NCBI GenBank assembly: GCA_947495165.1
Contig: CANLXM010000001.1
Location: forward strand, 434,001-498,000
Direction: 5' to 3'
Origin: an uncultured Cellulomonadaceae bacterium
GTDB lineage: Bacteria; Actinomycetota; Actinomycetes; Actinomycetales; Cellulomonadaceae
Length of the DNA stretch: 64,000 bases
Shown here: piece after piece, positions 35,502 through 44,225 of the stretch
Position numbering within the stretch: the first letter of the stretch is position 1
How the letters are laid out: each line of letters opens with the position of its first letter
Position numbers and translations under genes: made by a program
The notes under the pieces: generated by a model
The model's database searches: none
The model's input: only the letters and a program-made list of their open reading frames with translations
What the model was told of the DNA's origin: nothing

Positions 35502-36707
35502 GTGCTCAGACGTGCTTGGGTCGTGCTTGTCAGCGTCGTGCTCGTCCTGACGGGTGCCGTCGCCTCCGCGGCGCATGAGGGCGAGACGCTCACACTCATC
35601 ACGGGGGTCGCCGTCGACGAGCAGGGCAGAGGGATCCCAGGGATCGTCGTGGGCGCCGAGCGAGGTGCTGACGGTGCGGGCGTGCACGTCGAGGCCGAGC
35701 GGGACGGCACGTTCACGATCCCCTTCCCGGGCAAGGTCGAGAGCGACTATCGGTTGCGCTTCTCGGACCGGCGGACCGGGAACGCGCCGTCCTACGCCAC
35801 GACTGTTCGCACGAGGACCTTCGCGCCAGGAGAGGTGCCCGACCTCGGCACGATTCGAGTGGCCCCGGCATACGGCTGGGGACGCTCGACCATCAGAGTC
35901 ACGGTGAGGGGACCGCTCCGCGGGGATCTCTCACCGACGTTCCTCCATCTCAAGGACTCCCGCGGTCGGGTCGTCGCTGCGGAGGGTCTCTGGGTGGAAC
36001 GTTCGTGGGAGCGCGAGGAATCGAGTCGCACCGCTGTCTTCAGGAACGTCGCGGCGGGGCGCTACCGCGCGATGCTCCCGAAGACCGGTCAGTCTGTCGT
36101 CGTGCGGGTCGCCGCAGGCGAGACCGCACGGGCACGGATCCGCATGAAGGCGCCCGAGAGGCATGGCGACCTGGAGGTCCGCGTCACTCCGTTCCCACGT
36201 AAGGGGGGTGAGGGGTTCGTCGATGTGATCGATCGTCACGGCCGGCTCGTGGAGACCGACATCGACGGCGTGTTCAGGGACCTGCCGACCGGGAGGTACA
36301 CGGTGCGCACGAGCATCGGTGAGCGCACCTACGAAAAGTCGGTCGTCGTCCGTCACCGTCGGACGACCTCGGTGACGCTGTACAACAGGCGAGCCGGGGG
36401 CACGCTGGCGGGGAAGGTGACGGGCGTCCGTCACGGAGCTGTTGCCAAGATTGTCCTCAAGGGCGTCGGCGGGACGAAGGCGCGCTACGAGCGGTGGACC
36501 GACGACGGCCGGTACGTCTTCCGGGGAATCAGGCCTGGGCGCTATCGCGTCGTCGTGCAAGACGTCTCGGGAGTCGGCGAGCCGCAGATCACGATCGGTG
36601 CTCTCCCGGACGCGTACTACGGAGGCTCGACGTACCAGAAGTCCCGCATCGTGCGGGTCAAGGAGGGCCGCACCACACGGCTCGGGGCGGTCACCCTCCG
36701 GCGCTGA
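35502..36707 (+). CDS. secreted repeat protein with carboxypeptidase-regulatory-like domains (paralog 1)
   Basis: A 401-residue exported protein. The Sec signal peptide spans about residues 1-25 ('VLVSVVLVLTGAVASAAHEG'). The rest is beta-rich with repeated transthyretin-like modules ('VAVDEQGRGIPGIVVGAERG', 'GRYRAMLPKTGQ', 'GRYTVRTSIGERTYEKSVVV', 'GRYRVVVQDVSGVGEPQITI'), resembling CarboxypepD_reg-like or Cna-B-type domains. It has no LPXTG or C-terminal membrane helix, so it is probably released or wall-associated by other means. It is a tandem paralog of the next gene, with which it shares the architecture throughout. GTG start. Function unknown. Confidence 0.75.
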   Translation: MLRRAWVVLVSVVLVLTGAVASAAHEGETLTLITGVAVDEQGRGIPGIVVGAERGADGAGVHVEAERDGTFTIPFPGKVESDYRLRFSDRRTGNAPSYATTVRTRTFAPGEVPDLGTIRVAPAYGWGRSTIRVTVRGPLRGDLSPTFLHLKDSRGRVVAAEGLWVERSWEREESSRTAVFRNVAAGRYRAMLPKTGQSVVVRVAAGETARARIRMKAPERHGDLEVRVTPFPRKGGEGFVDVIDRHGRLVETDIDGVFRDLPTGRYTVRTSIGERTYEKSVVVRHRRTTSVTLYNRRAGGTLAGKVTGVRHGAVAKIVLKGVGGTKARYERWTDDGRYVFRGIRPGRYRVVVQDVSGVGEPQITIGALPDAYYGGSTYQKSRIVRVKEGRTTRLGAVTLRR

Positions 36708-36795
36708 GGTCTATCCAGCCTGAGATCGACCAGGTATGTTTTGCGTACCGCTGGCGATCTTGCCGCGGGGGGCCCAGCGATGTGAAGGATTCCTC

Positions 36796-38034
36796 ATGCT
36801 CAGAAGGACCATGGCGACGCTCGTCAGCGCCGCTCTCGCCGTCACCGGCCTGGCCGCGGGCGCACTGCCCGCGCAGGCGGCGTCCGGCGCAGGCGCCGCT
36901 TCGGCGGTCGCCACCCAGAACGACGGCCTCGGCAGCACCCTGACCGGCACTGTCGTGGACGCGCAGGGACACGGACTCGCCGATGTCGTCGTGCACGCCG
37001 AGCGGCTCGCCAACGGCAAGACGTTCTACATCGAGACCGCCGCGGACGGCACGTTCTCGGTCGACGTCCGCGGTGGCGGCGCCTACCGGCTCCAGTTCGC
37101 CGACGAGTCGGCGTCGAGCAGGCCTGCATTCGCAACCACCGTCCGGACCGCGGCTGTCACGAAGGGCGAGACGCTCGAGGTCGGCACGATCCGCCTCACG
37201 CGCCCCTACGGGTGGGGGACGTCCATCGTCCAGGTGAAGGTCAAGGGACCGCTCGGCGACGAGGAGTCGCCCTCGCTCGTCCACCTGAAGGACGCCCGCG
37301 GTCGCGTCGTGGCCGTCGAGGGCATGTACGACGACATCGACTCGAACCGTCTCGCGGTCTTCAACGACCTCGCGGCTGGTCGCTACCGGGTGCTGTTCCC
37401 CGCCACGGGACAGTCCGTGGCGGTGACGGTCGCGGCAGGCAAGACGGCGACCGCTCAGCTCCGCGTGAAGGCGCCCAGGAAGCGCGGCAACCTCAAGGTC
37501 CGGGTCGTCGACGGCCGGGGCAAGACCGTCTCCGCCAGCATCGAGGTGACCGATCGGCGCGGGCGCGTCGTCGGCTACAGCTGGGCGGGCACGTTCCCCA
37601 AGCTCCCGACGGGTCGGTACACCGTCGCCGCACAGGTCGGCGAGCGCACGTACCAGAAGTCGGTCGTCGTGCGGCACGGCCGCACCACCACGACGACGCT
37701 GCGCGCGAAGCCGTCGGGCGGGACCGTCGCCGGCACGGTGAAGGGCCTCGGCGGCGACAGCACGGCGTTCGCGAAGGTCATCCTCAAGGGTGTGGGCAAG
37801 ACCAAGGGGCGCTACGAGACGTGGACGGGTGACGGTCGCTACGTGTTCCGCGGCGTCAAGCCCGGTCGCTACCGCGTCGTCGTGCAGGACGTGACGAGCT
37901 ACTTCGGTGGCAAGTACACGATCGGTGGTCTCCCGGACGCGTACTACAAGGGCTCGACCTACAAGAAGTCCCGCATCCTGACGATCAAGGACGGGCGCAC
38001 GACGCGCCTCGCGAAGATCGCCTTCCGCGGCTGA
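36796..38034 (+). CDS. secreted repeat protein with carboxypeptidase-regulatory-like domains (paralog 2)
   Basis: A 412-residue secreted paralog of the preceding protein. Signal peptide 'TLVSAALAVTGLAAGALPAQ' with AQA cleavage, then the same modules: 'GTVVDAQGHGLADVVVHAER', 'GRYRVLFPATGQSVAVTVAA', 'GRYTVAAQVGERTYQKSVVV', 'GLPDAYYKGSTYKKSRILTI'. The two genes align along their length in domain order and ends, indicating a duplication and divergence. The ATG at 36796 is behind an AAGGAT site. Secretion without a wall anchor suggests a soluble extracellular or surface-adsorbed protein. Its partner and ligand are unknown. Confidence 0.75.
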   Translation: MLRRTMATLVSAALAVTGLAAGALPAQAASGAGAASAVATQNDGLGSTLTGTVVDAQGHGLADVVVHAERLANGKTFYIETAADGTFSVDVRGGGAYRLQFADESASSRPAFATTVRTAAVTKGETLEVGTIRLTRPYGWGTSIVQVKVKGPLGDEESPSLVHLKDARGRVVAVEGMYDDIDSNRLAVFNDLAAGRYRVLFPATGQSVAVTVAAGKTATAQLRVKAPRKRGNLKVRVVDGRGKTVSASIEVTDRRGRVVGYSWAGTFPKLPTGRYTVAAQVGERTYQKSVVVRHGRTTTTTLRAKPSGGTVAGTVKGLGGDSTAFAKVILKGVGKTKGRYETWTGDGRYVFRGVKPGRYRVVVQDVTSYFGGKYTIGGLPDAYYKGSTYKKSRILTIKDGRTTRLAKIAFRG

Positions 38035-38141
38035 CAGCGGGCTCGGCGCGTGACGCCGAGCGAGGTTAGGTTGGACGGACCCGGTGGGGTGCAGCACAGC
38101 TGCGCCGCGCCGGGTCCGTCGCCGTTCACGAGGAGTCGCTC

Positions 38142-39302
38142 ATGCCCGCCACCCTGCCCCTGCTCACCGACGACCTGCTCGAGCGCATCCGCAGCCGTGC
38201 CGCGCAGACGGACCAGGAGAACGGTTTCTTCGACGAGGACCTCGCTGACCTCACGGCTGCCGGCTACCTCAGGGCTATGGTCCCGGAGGAGTTCGGCGGT
38301 CTCGGTCTGACGCTCGAGCAGATGACGCACGAGCAGATGCGCCTCGCGGGCGCCGCCCCCGCGACGGCACTCGCGATCAACATGCACCAGGTCTGGGTCG
38401 GTGTCGCGCGCGTGGTGCACCGCACGGGCGACCCGTCGATGGACTTCGTCTTCCGCGACGCGGTCGCGGGGGAGATCTTCGGGTTCGGCATCTCCGAGGC
38501 GGGCAACGACCTGGTCCTGTTCGGTTCGCGGACCGAGGCCCGGCCCGACGGCGACGGCGGCTACTCCTTCTACGGCACCAAGATCTTCACGTCACTCTCC
38601 CCGGCCTGGACGCGGCTGGGCACGTTCGGAACCGATGCGACCGGGGACGACGGCCCGATGTCGGTGTTCGGGTTCGTCACCCGGGACGGCGGCGGGTTTG
38701 AGATCAAGGACGACTGGGACACCCTCGGCATGCGGGCCTCGCAGTCCCGGACCACGGTCCTCGCCGGCGCGCACGCGCCCGCAGACCGAGTGGTGCGCCG
38801 GATTCCGCCCGGCCCCACGGCGGACCCCCTCGTCTTCGGGATCTTCGCGAACTTCGAGATCCTGCTCGCCTCGGTTTACACCGGCATTGCCCAGCGCGCC
38901 CTCGACCTCGCGGTCGCGACGGTCAAGAAGCGGACGTCGATGAAGAACGGTGGCGCGCCCTATGCCAACGACCCTGACATCCGCTGGCGGCTCGCGGACG
39001 CGGCGCTCGAGCTGGACGGCGTCTACCCGCAGATCGCCGGGGTGGCGCACGACGTCGATGACGGGGTGGATCGCGGCAAGATCTGGATGCCGCAGCTATC
39101 AGCCGTGAAGTCCCGCGCCACCGAGATGGCGCTGTCTGTCGTGACGAAGGCGGTGCGTGTCTCGGGCGGGTCGTCGTACTTCACCTCGAACGAGCTGTCG
39201 CGCCTCTACCGCGACGTCCTGGCCGGCCTGTTCCACCCGAGCGACGACGAGTCGGTGCACGGGGCGTGGGCGAACGTCCTGCTGGGGCCGGCTAGCAAGT
39301 AG
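38142..39302 (+). CDS. acyl-CoA dehydrogenase family protein
   Basis: A 386-residue flavoenzyme. The three-part fold is visible: N-terminal helices ('DEDLADLTAAGYLRAMVPEE', 'FGGLGLTLEQMTHEQMRLAG'), a middle beta domain ('FGFGISEAGNDLVLFGSRTE', 'YSFYGTKIFTSLSPAWTRLG', with the 'K-I-F-T-S' FAD contact) and a C-terminal helical domain ('ALDLAVATVKKRTSMKNGGA', 'RVSGGSSYFTSNELSRLYRD'). The usual catalytic Glu in the last part is not obvious, so it could be an acyl-CoA dehydrogenase relative such as a desulfurisation or monooxygenase type. A GAGGAG ribosome-binding site supports the ATG. Confidence 0.85.
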   Translation: MPATLPLLTDDLLERIRSRAAQTDQENGFFDEDLADLTAAGYLRAMVPEEFGGLGLTLEQMTHEQMRLAGAAPATALAINMHQVWVGVARVVHRTGDPSMDFVFRDAVAGEIFGFGISEAGNDLVLFGSRTEARPDGDGGYSFYGTKIFTSLSPAWTRLGTFGTDATGDDGPMSVFGFVTRDGGGFEIKDDWDTLGMRASQSRTTVLAGAHAPADRVVRRIPPGPTADPLVFGIFANFEILLASVYTGIAQRALDLAVATVKKRTSMKNGGAPYANDPDIRWRLADAALELDGVYPQIAGVAHDVDDGVDRGKIWMPQLSAVKSRATEMALSVVTKAVRVSGGSSYFTSNELSRLYRDVLAGLFHPSDDESVHGAWANVLLGPASK

Positions 39303-39338
39303 CCGCCTCCGGTGTGCACAGTGGTGCACCATGCGTGC

Positions 39339-39728
39339 ATGGGACTCTTCGATCGCTCTCCTTGGTCGTCGCGCGACCGCGACGCCGCTGCGCACGACGA
39401 CTGCTTCCGCCTCGACGTCGAGGGTGACGGCGAGGCAGCGTTGCTCCTCTCCTTGGGGAATCTGCCCACCGATGCGGTCGCGCAGGGCGCGGGGGAGGAG
39501 CCGAACGGCGCCTTCTGGGAGGGTGTCGCGTTCTTCCTGGCTCCCGCGCTCACGTCGCGGCTGGAGCTGGACTCCGAGGGGAGCATGTTCGCTGTCTACG
39601 GCGAGCGGCCAGACCTCGAGGCGCTCCGCGAGGTGCTGGAGCCGCTGGTTCACCAGCCCGAGCACATGACGAGTCTCTTGGCGCGGGCTCGAGCCGGAGG
39701 CGTCGTGCTCGAGGGCTACGAAGGGTAA
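39339..39728 (+). CDS. Imm51-family immunity protein (orphan)
   Basis: A 129-residue acidic protein that matches the Imm51 pattern: 'GEEPNGAFWEGVAFFLAPAL' with the conserved 'PNG-F-WEG' core, then 'LELDSEGSMFAVYGERPDLE' and 'EVLEPLVHQPEHMTSLLARA'. Imm51 proteins protect against polymorphic toxins delivered by contact systems, but no toxin gene is adjacent. The ATG at 39339 gives the family-like start; GTG 39312 would add nine residues. It sits downstream of acyl-CoA dehydrogenase with a short gap. Confidence 0.65.
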   Translation: MGLFDRSPWSSRDRDAAAHDDCFRLDVEGDGEAALLLSLGNLPTDAVAQGAGEEPNGAFWEGVAFFLAPALTSRLELDSEGSMFAVYGERPDLEALREVLEPLVHQPEHMTSLLARARAGGVVLEGYEG

Positions 39729-39784
39729 GCACGTCGTCGCCCGCTCACCCGGGCGGTCGCGGTCGTCCGCCACCCAGCCGGGTC

Positions 39785-39814
39785 TTGACGGGTGAGTAAT
39801 TGCTCACCTAACAT
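39785..39814 (+). promoter_or_regulatory. promoter with operator filling its spacer (ArsR fusion)
   Basis: -35 TTGACG (39785-39790) and -10 TAACAT (39809-39814) are separated by exactly 18 bases. That spacer is the palindrome GGTGAG-TAATTG-CTCACC (39791-39808; 16 of 18 positions self-complementary). The -10 ends 7 nt before the GTG. Binding of the ArsR-type domain would block polymerase. Confidence 0.65.
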
Positions 39815-39820
39815 CGCTGC

Positions 39821-40543
39821 GTGGACGAGGTCTTCAAGGCGCTGGCTGACCCGACTCGACGGGCGATCCTCGACGAGCTCCGGCAGAGGCCGGGCCTGTC
39901 CCTGGCTGAGCTCTGCGCCCTGCGACCCGCGATGACGCGGTTCGGCGTCAGTGCGCACCTCGCCGTCCTCGAGTCCGCGGGCTTGGTGGCGACCGTGCGG
40001 GACGGGCGTCGGAAGCTGCACTACCTGGACGCCATCCCGCTGCAACAGGTTCACGACCGTTGGCTGACGGCCTTCGCTTCGTCGACCGCATCCTCTCTGC
40101 TCACCCTCCGCGACCACCTGGAGACCACGATGAAGCCGCAGCACGTCATGACCCTCGACATCGCAGCCCCCGTCGCCACGGTGTGGGCCGCGCTCACGAG
40201 CACCGGCGTACCGCGCCCGTGGCTCTACGGGACGATCACCACGTCCACATGGCGGGTGGGCGAGCGCTACGCCCAGCACACCCCCGACGGCACGTTGATG
40301 ATCGACGGCGACATCATCGAGATCGTGGAAGAGCGTCGCCTTGTCCTCGGCTTCCACTGTCACTGGGACGAGGGCGTCGAGGCCGAGGTGGACGGACGGC
40401 TCACCTACGAGCTGCACGGCACGGCGACCGGGACGCGGCTCACGGTCGCCCTCGCGGGCCTGGGGCCTGCGACGCTCGAGTCGGCCCAGGCTTCGACCCG
40501 CGAGATCTACCAGCGGTTCAAGGACGAGCTCGAGAACCGGTGA
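39821..40543 (+). CDS. ArsR-type HTH fused to an AHSA1/SRPBCC domain
   Basis: A 240-residue two-domain protein. Residues about 1-95 are a winged helix of the ArsR type ('VFKALADPTRRAILDELRQR', 'MTRFGVSAHLAVLESAGLVA', 'DGRRKLHYLDA') lacking the metal-binding Cys of classical ArsR. Residues 105-240 are an AHSA1/SRPBCC ligand-binding barrel ('MTLDIAAPVATVWAALTSTG', 'GDIIEIVEERRLVLGFHCHW'). Separate proteins of these types are often adjacent in actinobacteria; here they are one chain. The barrel probably senses a hydrophobic ligand and changes DNA binding. GTG start, leaderless by geometry. Confidence 0.85.
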   Translation: MDEVFKALADPTRRAILDELRQRPGLSLAELCALRPAMTRFGVSAHLAVLESAGLVATVRDGRRKLHYLDAIPLQQVHDRWLTAFASSTASSLLTLRDHLETTMKPQHVMTLDIAAPVATVWAALTSTGVPRPWLYGTITTSTWRVGERYAQHTPDGTLMIDGDIIEIVEERRLVLGFHCHWDEGVEAEVDGRLTYELHGTATGTRLTVALAGLGPATLESAQASTREIYQRFKDELENR

Positions 40544-40563
40544 GCATCGCTCCGCCCCGCGAC

Positions 40564-40601
40564 GAAGGCCCCGGCGAGCGTCTCCGCTGGCCGGGGCCTT
40601 C
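40564..40601 (-). terminator. terminator hairpin downstream of tRNA-Pro
   Basis: GAAGGCCCCGGC (40564-40575) pairs with GCCGGGGCCTTC (40590-40601). It contains the same stem as the one downstream of tRNA-Ser at 12579-12614. Confidence 0.65.
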
Positions 40602-40611
40602 CTCGTTGCTC

Positions 40612-40689
<78 letters not shown>

Positions 40690-40760
40690 TGAAGCCTGCT
40701 CAGAATAGCCGACGGTGGGCCCAGAAACGAAACCGGCCCCAGTGCTGGGCTGCGCAGCCC

Positions 40761-41702
40761 TCAGCGCCGTGGGCGCGCCGTCAGCGTGAGCAGGCTGGCC
40801 TCGGGTCGGCAGGCGAACCTGACCGGAGCGTAGGGCGACGTGCCGAGCCCCGCGCAGACGTGCAGCCACGTCGACCCCGTGCCGTCCGCAGCGTCGGGCC
40901 GAGCGCCCGGCCAGCCGTGCAGGCCCTTGGCGCGCCCACGGTCCAGGTCGCAGTTGGTCACCAGGGCGCCGTAGCCGGGCAGGCACAGCTGGCCGCCGTG
41001 GGTGTGGCCCGCGAGGATCAGGTCCGCGCGATCCTGATGCATCTGGTCGAGCACGCGGACGTACGGCGCGTGGGTGACGCCGAGGCGCAGCGTGGGCCGC
41101 TCCCCAGCCGGCTCCGGGCGCACGGACGCCTCCGGGAACTCGTCCCGGTCCAGGTGCGGGTCATCGACCCCGACCAGCTCGATCCTCAGGTCGCCGACGT
41201 CGAGGTGGTCGCGTCGGTTCGTGAGGTCCTTCCAACCCGTCGCCGTCAGCGCTGCCGCGAGCTCCGCGGCGGGCAGGCTCTCCGGATCGTGCCGCTGGCG
41301 GAGCCTTCGGGCATCGGGGAGCAGGTAGCGAGCCGGGTTCTTGGGCAGGGGCGCGTAGTAGTCGTTCGATCCCATGACGAAGGCGCCGGCGGTCTGACGC
41401 AACGGTTCGAGCGCGTGCAGCAGCGGGTCCAGGACGTCACGGTGGGCCATGTTGTCCCCGGTGTCGACGACGACGTCCGGGCGGAGGTCGGCGAGCGACC
41501 GCACCCAGGCGATCTTGGCGGACTGCGAGGGCGTCAGATGAAGGTCCGAGAGGTGCAGCACGGTGACGTCGGGCATCCCCGGAGGGAGCACGGGCACGGT
41601 GAAGCGTCGGAGCGTGAACAACCCGGTCTCGTGGTGCGCCCACGCGAGGCAGCCCGCGCCGAGCGCGGCACCGGCGACGATCAGGCGGCCGACGGCGGTC
41701 AG
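40761..41702 (-). CDS. metallophosphoesterase (YkuE-like), probable CTG start overlapping PBP stop
   Basis: A roughly 313-residue calcineurin-like phosphoesterase: 'VTVLHLSDLHLTPSQSAK' (DxH), 'DVVVDTGDNMAH' (GDN), 'GAFVMGSNDYYA' (GNxD-like with S), 'RADLILAGHTHGGQLCLPG' (GHTHGGQ). An N-terminal hydrophobic helix anchors it. No ATG or GTG fits the expected N-terminus; CTG at 41702 gives a CTGA overlap with the PBP stop and has a GGAG 6 bases upstream, so I chose it. Members hydrolyse UDP-linked lipids or undecaprenyl-type phosphates, or are of unknown substrate, and its coupling to a PBP suggests a wall role. Confidence 0.78.
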   Translation of the reverse strand: MTAVGRLIVAGAALGAGCLAWAHHETGLFTLRRFTVPVLPPGMPDVTVLHLSDLHLTPSQSAKIAWVRSLADLRPDVVVDTGDNMAHRDVLDPLLHALEPLRQTAGAFVMGSNDYYAPLPKNPARYLLPDARRLRQRHDPESLPAAELAAALTATGWKDLTNRRDHLDVGDLRIELVGVDDPHLDRDEFPEASVRPEPAGERPTLRLGVTHAPYVRVLDQMHQDRADLILAGHTHGGQLCLPGYGALVTNCDLDRGRAKGLHGWPGARPDAADGTGSTWLHVCAGLGTSPYAPVRFACRPEASLLTLTARPRR

Positions 41703-44119
41703 TCGTCGCTCCGCTTCTTCTTCTTCTTCTTCTTTTCCTTCGAGTCCTTCTTCTTGTCGTCGCCGTCGTCGTCGTCCTCGGGTGCCGTCGGCGGTTGGCC
41801 GTTCGAGACGTAGATCGTGATCTCCGAGCCCTTCGGCGCGGTGCCGGCCGGGTACGTGTACGCGACCCGCCCAGCAGGCGAGTTCGCGTTCACCGCCCCG
41901 TCGCGCACGGTCGTCCGGAATCCGGCGTCTTCGAGGATGTCCTCGGCCTCGGAGACCGACACGCCCCAGAGGGCGGGCACGGTGACCTTCTCGCCCTCGA
42001 GGATCTCCTTCGCGACCTTGGGGAACTTCTCGTTGGGCTCGTCCGCGAGCGCATAATCCATGAAGTTCTTCCACATGGGTGCGGCGAGCGTGGACCCGTA
42101 GACGATCGGGCGGAACCGGTTGTTGATCGTGATGCGCTGCATGGACACGTTCCGGTCCGGGTGCCCGATCCACGTCGCCGTCGACAGCTGCGGCGTGTAG
42201 CCGACGAACCACGTGTGCTGGTTGGCCTGCGAGGTCCCGGTCTTGCCGGCAGCGACGCGGCCTCCCGCGAGACGAGACGAGGCAGCTCCGCCCTTGGTGA
42301 GCACACCCTCGAGGGCGTGGTTCACGCCGGAGGCCACCTCTGACTCGAGCACCGTGCGGCAGTTCGCGCCGGGGACGCCGAGCTCCTGCCCGTTCGCGTC
42401 CGTGACGCGCGTGATCGCCACCGGGTCGCAGTACGTCCCACCGCTCGCGAAGGTCGCGTACGCGGCGGCCATGGCCAGTGGCGAGGTGTTCTGCACGCCG
42501 AGGACCATCGACGGGTTGATGTCGATCTCGCCCTCGTCCTTGATGCTCGAGGGACGGAATCCGATCTCTTCCGCGGTCTCGGCGACGTCGCAGAGGTCGA
42601 GCTGGCTGAGCATCGACACGTAGGCCGTGTTGATGGACGAAGCCGTGGCTTCGAGGACTGACTTCTGCCCGGTTCCGAAGCCGTCAGAGTTCCCGGGGCT
42701 CCACTTGCCGATTCCGATGCCGAAGTCGGGGATGCACGAGGCCGACCACTCGTCCCAGCGGTTCTCCCACTCCTGCTTGTTCGCGTTGACCTTCTCCTGC
42801 AGGCTGCGCCCGCTCTTGAGCCACTCGGCCAGCACGAACGGCTTGAACGCGGAGCCAGGCTGGAAGCCCTGCGAGCCGCCGTGCCGCTGGTCGGTGCTGA
42901 AGTTGATCGACGTCTTGCCCTTGCCCTGCTCGTCCGCGCGCGCGACGTACTTGCGGTTCTGGGCCATCACCCGGATCTCGCCGGAGCCGGGGACCACCGA
43001 CACGATCGCGTCGGCGATGCCGGTGGGGTCCTTGAGCGGCACGGTGTCGCGGGCCTGGATGTAGGCCTCGCGCTGCAGCTTGGAGTCGAGCGTCGTGTAG
43101 ATGTCCAGGCCGCCGCGGTACAGCAGGTCCTTCCGCTCGGCCTCGGTCTCGCCGAAGATCGGGTCGGAGATGATGACCTTCGTGACGTAGTCGCAGAAGT
43201 ACGCCGAGTAGCTGGCCGCGGCGCAGCTGTTCTCGGTCGGCGTGATCTGGAGCGTGTCCTCGATCGGCGTCGTGCGCGCGGCGTCGTGCTCCTCCTTGGT
43301 GATGTAGCCCTCCTCGTACATCAGCTTGAGGACGATGTTGCGGCGCGCCGTGGTGTTCTCGGGGTACGTCGTCGGGTCGTACTTGCCCGGGGCCTTCGTG
43401 ATGCCGGCGATGGTCGCGGCCTCGACGATGCTCAGGTCCTTGGCGGACTTGTTGAAGTAGTACCGCGACGCCGACTCCGCGCCGTACACCTGGGTGCCGA
43501 ACTGCGCGATGTTCAGGTACCGCTCGAGGATCTCGAGCTTGGACATCTTCTTCTCGAGGGCGATCGCGAGCTTCGCCTCCCGGAGCTTGCGCTCCATGGT
43601 GTCCTCGGACGCCTCGAGCTGGGCGAGCGGGTCGCCGTCACGCACCGCCTGCTCGATCAGCACGTTCTTGACGTACTGCTGCGTCAGCGTGGACGCGCCC
43701 TGGGTCTTCTTGGTCGCCATGTTGATCAGCGCTGCGCGGGCCATGCCCTCCATGTCGACGCCGCCGTGCGCGTAGAACCGCTTGTCCTCGGTCGCGACCA
43801 CGGCGTTCTGCAGGTGCATCGAGACCTCGTCGAGCCCGACGACGATCCGGTTCTCCGCGTAGAAGGTCGCGAGCAGCCGGTTGTCGCGGTCGTAGATGCG
43901 GGACTGCTGCGACAGGGGCCCGGGCTCGAGCTCGTCGGGGAGGTCCTCGAAGATCTGGGTCGTGCCCGAGGTCATCGCGCTCACACCAGCCGCAGCGGGC
44001 AGGACGAGACCTGCGGTGAGCAGACCCCCGACAACGGCGAGGAGGACGAAGGTGAGGAGCATCGCCACTGCCTGGACAGCGTTGACCTGCCTCCCGGAGG
44101 CGCGCGCAGTTCTAGCCAT
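41699..44119 (-). CDS. class A penicillin-binding protein with PASTA domain (transglycosylase/transpeptidase)
   Basis: An 806-residue bifunctional PBP. Membrane anchor about residues 16-45. GT51 transglycosylase with catalytic Glu111 ('ATEDKRFYAHGG'). Transpeptidase motifs: Ser423 in 'GSAFKPF' (SxxK), 'SSINTAY' (SxN near 495-497) and Lys626 in 'AAGKTGTSQ' (KTG). One PASTA domain at about 697-765, then an Asp-rich and a Lys-rich tail ('KKKKKKK') at the end. It polymerises and crosslinks peptidoglycan at the outer membrane face. The metallophosphoesterase starts within its stop codon, and the short DUF4177 gene begins divergently 106 bases upstream. Confidence 0.93.
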   Translation of the reverse strand: MARTARASGRQVNAVQAVAMLLTFVLLAVVGGLLTAGLVLPAAAGVSAMTSGTTQIFEDLPDELEPGPLSQQSRIYDRDNRLLATFYAENRIVVGLDEVSMHLQNAVVATEDKRFYAHGGVDMEGMARAALINMATKKTQGASTLTQQYVKNVLIEQAVRDGDPLAQLEASEDTMERKLREAKLAIALEKKMSKLEILERYLNIAQFGTQVYGAESASRYYFNKSAKDLSIVEAATIAGITKAPGKYDPTTYPENTTARRNIVLKLMYEEGYITKEEHDAARTTPIEDTLQITPTENSCAAASYSAYFCDYVTKVIISDPIFGETEAERKDLLYRGGLDIYTTLDSKLQREAYIQARDTVPLKDPTGIADAIVSVVPGSGEIRVMAQNRKYVARADEQGKGKTSINFSTDQRHGGSQGFQPGSAFKPFVLAEWLKSGRSLQEKVNANKQEWENRWDEWSASCIPDFGIGIGKWSPGNSDGFGTGQKSVLEATASSINTAYVSMLSQLDLCDVAETAEEIGFRPSSIKDEGEIDINPSMVLGVQNTSPLAMAAAYATFASGGTYCDPVAITRVTDANGQELGVPGANCRTVLESEVASGVNHALEGVLTKGGAASSRLAGGRVAAGKTGTSQANQHTWFVGYTPQLSTATWIGHPDRNVSMQRITINNRFRPIVYGSTLAAPMWKNFMDYALADEPNEKFPKVAKEILEGEKVTVPALWGVSVSEAEDILEDAGFRTTVRDGAVNANSPAGRVAYTYPAGTAPKGSEITIYVSNGQPPTAPEDDDDGDDKKKDSKEKKKKKKKRSDD

Positions 44120-44213
44120 GGTCCTCAGGGTAGTTGCTGCACCTGGGTGAGTCGCTGGGAACGGCTGCGGATCGTGTGCGGATCGTGTGAGGGCGCGCGT
44201 GGGAACGGCCGAC

Positions 44214-44219
44214 TAGGCT
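44214..44219 (+). promoter_or_regulatory. -10 element TAGGCT, predicts leaderless mRNA
   Basis: TAGGCT ends 7 nt before the ATG of the 55-residue gene. Confidence 0.5.
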
Positions 44220-44225
44220 GCGGGC

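Noticed and set aside
38142..39302. Acyl-CoA dehydrogenase as part of a beta-oxidation operon
   Set aside because: Neighbours are unrelated; no thiolase or hydratase genes nearby.
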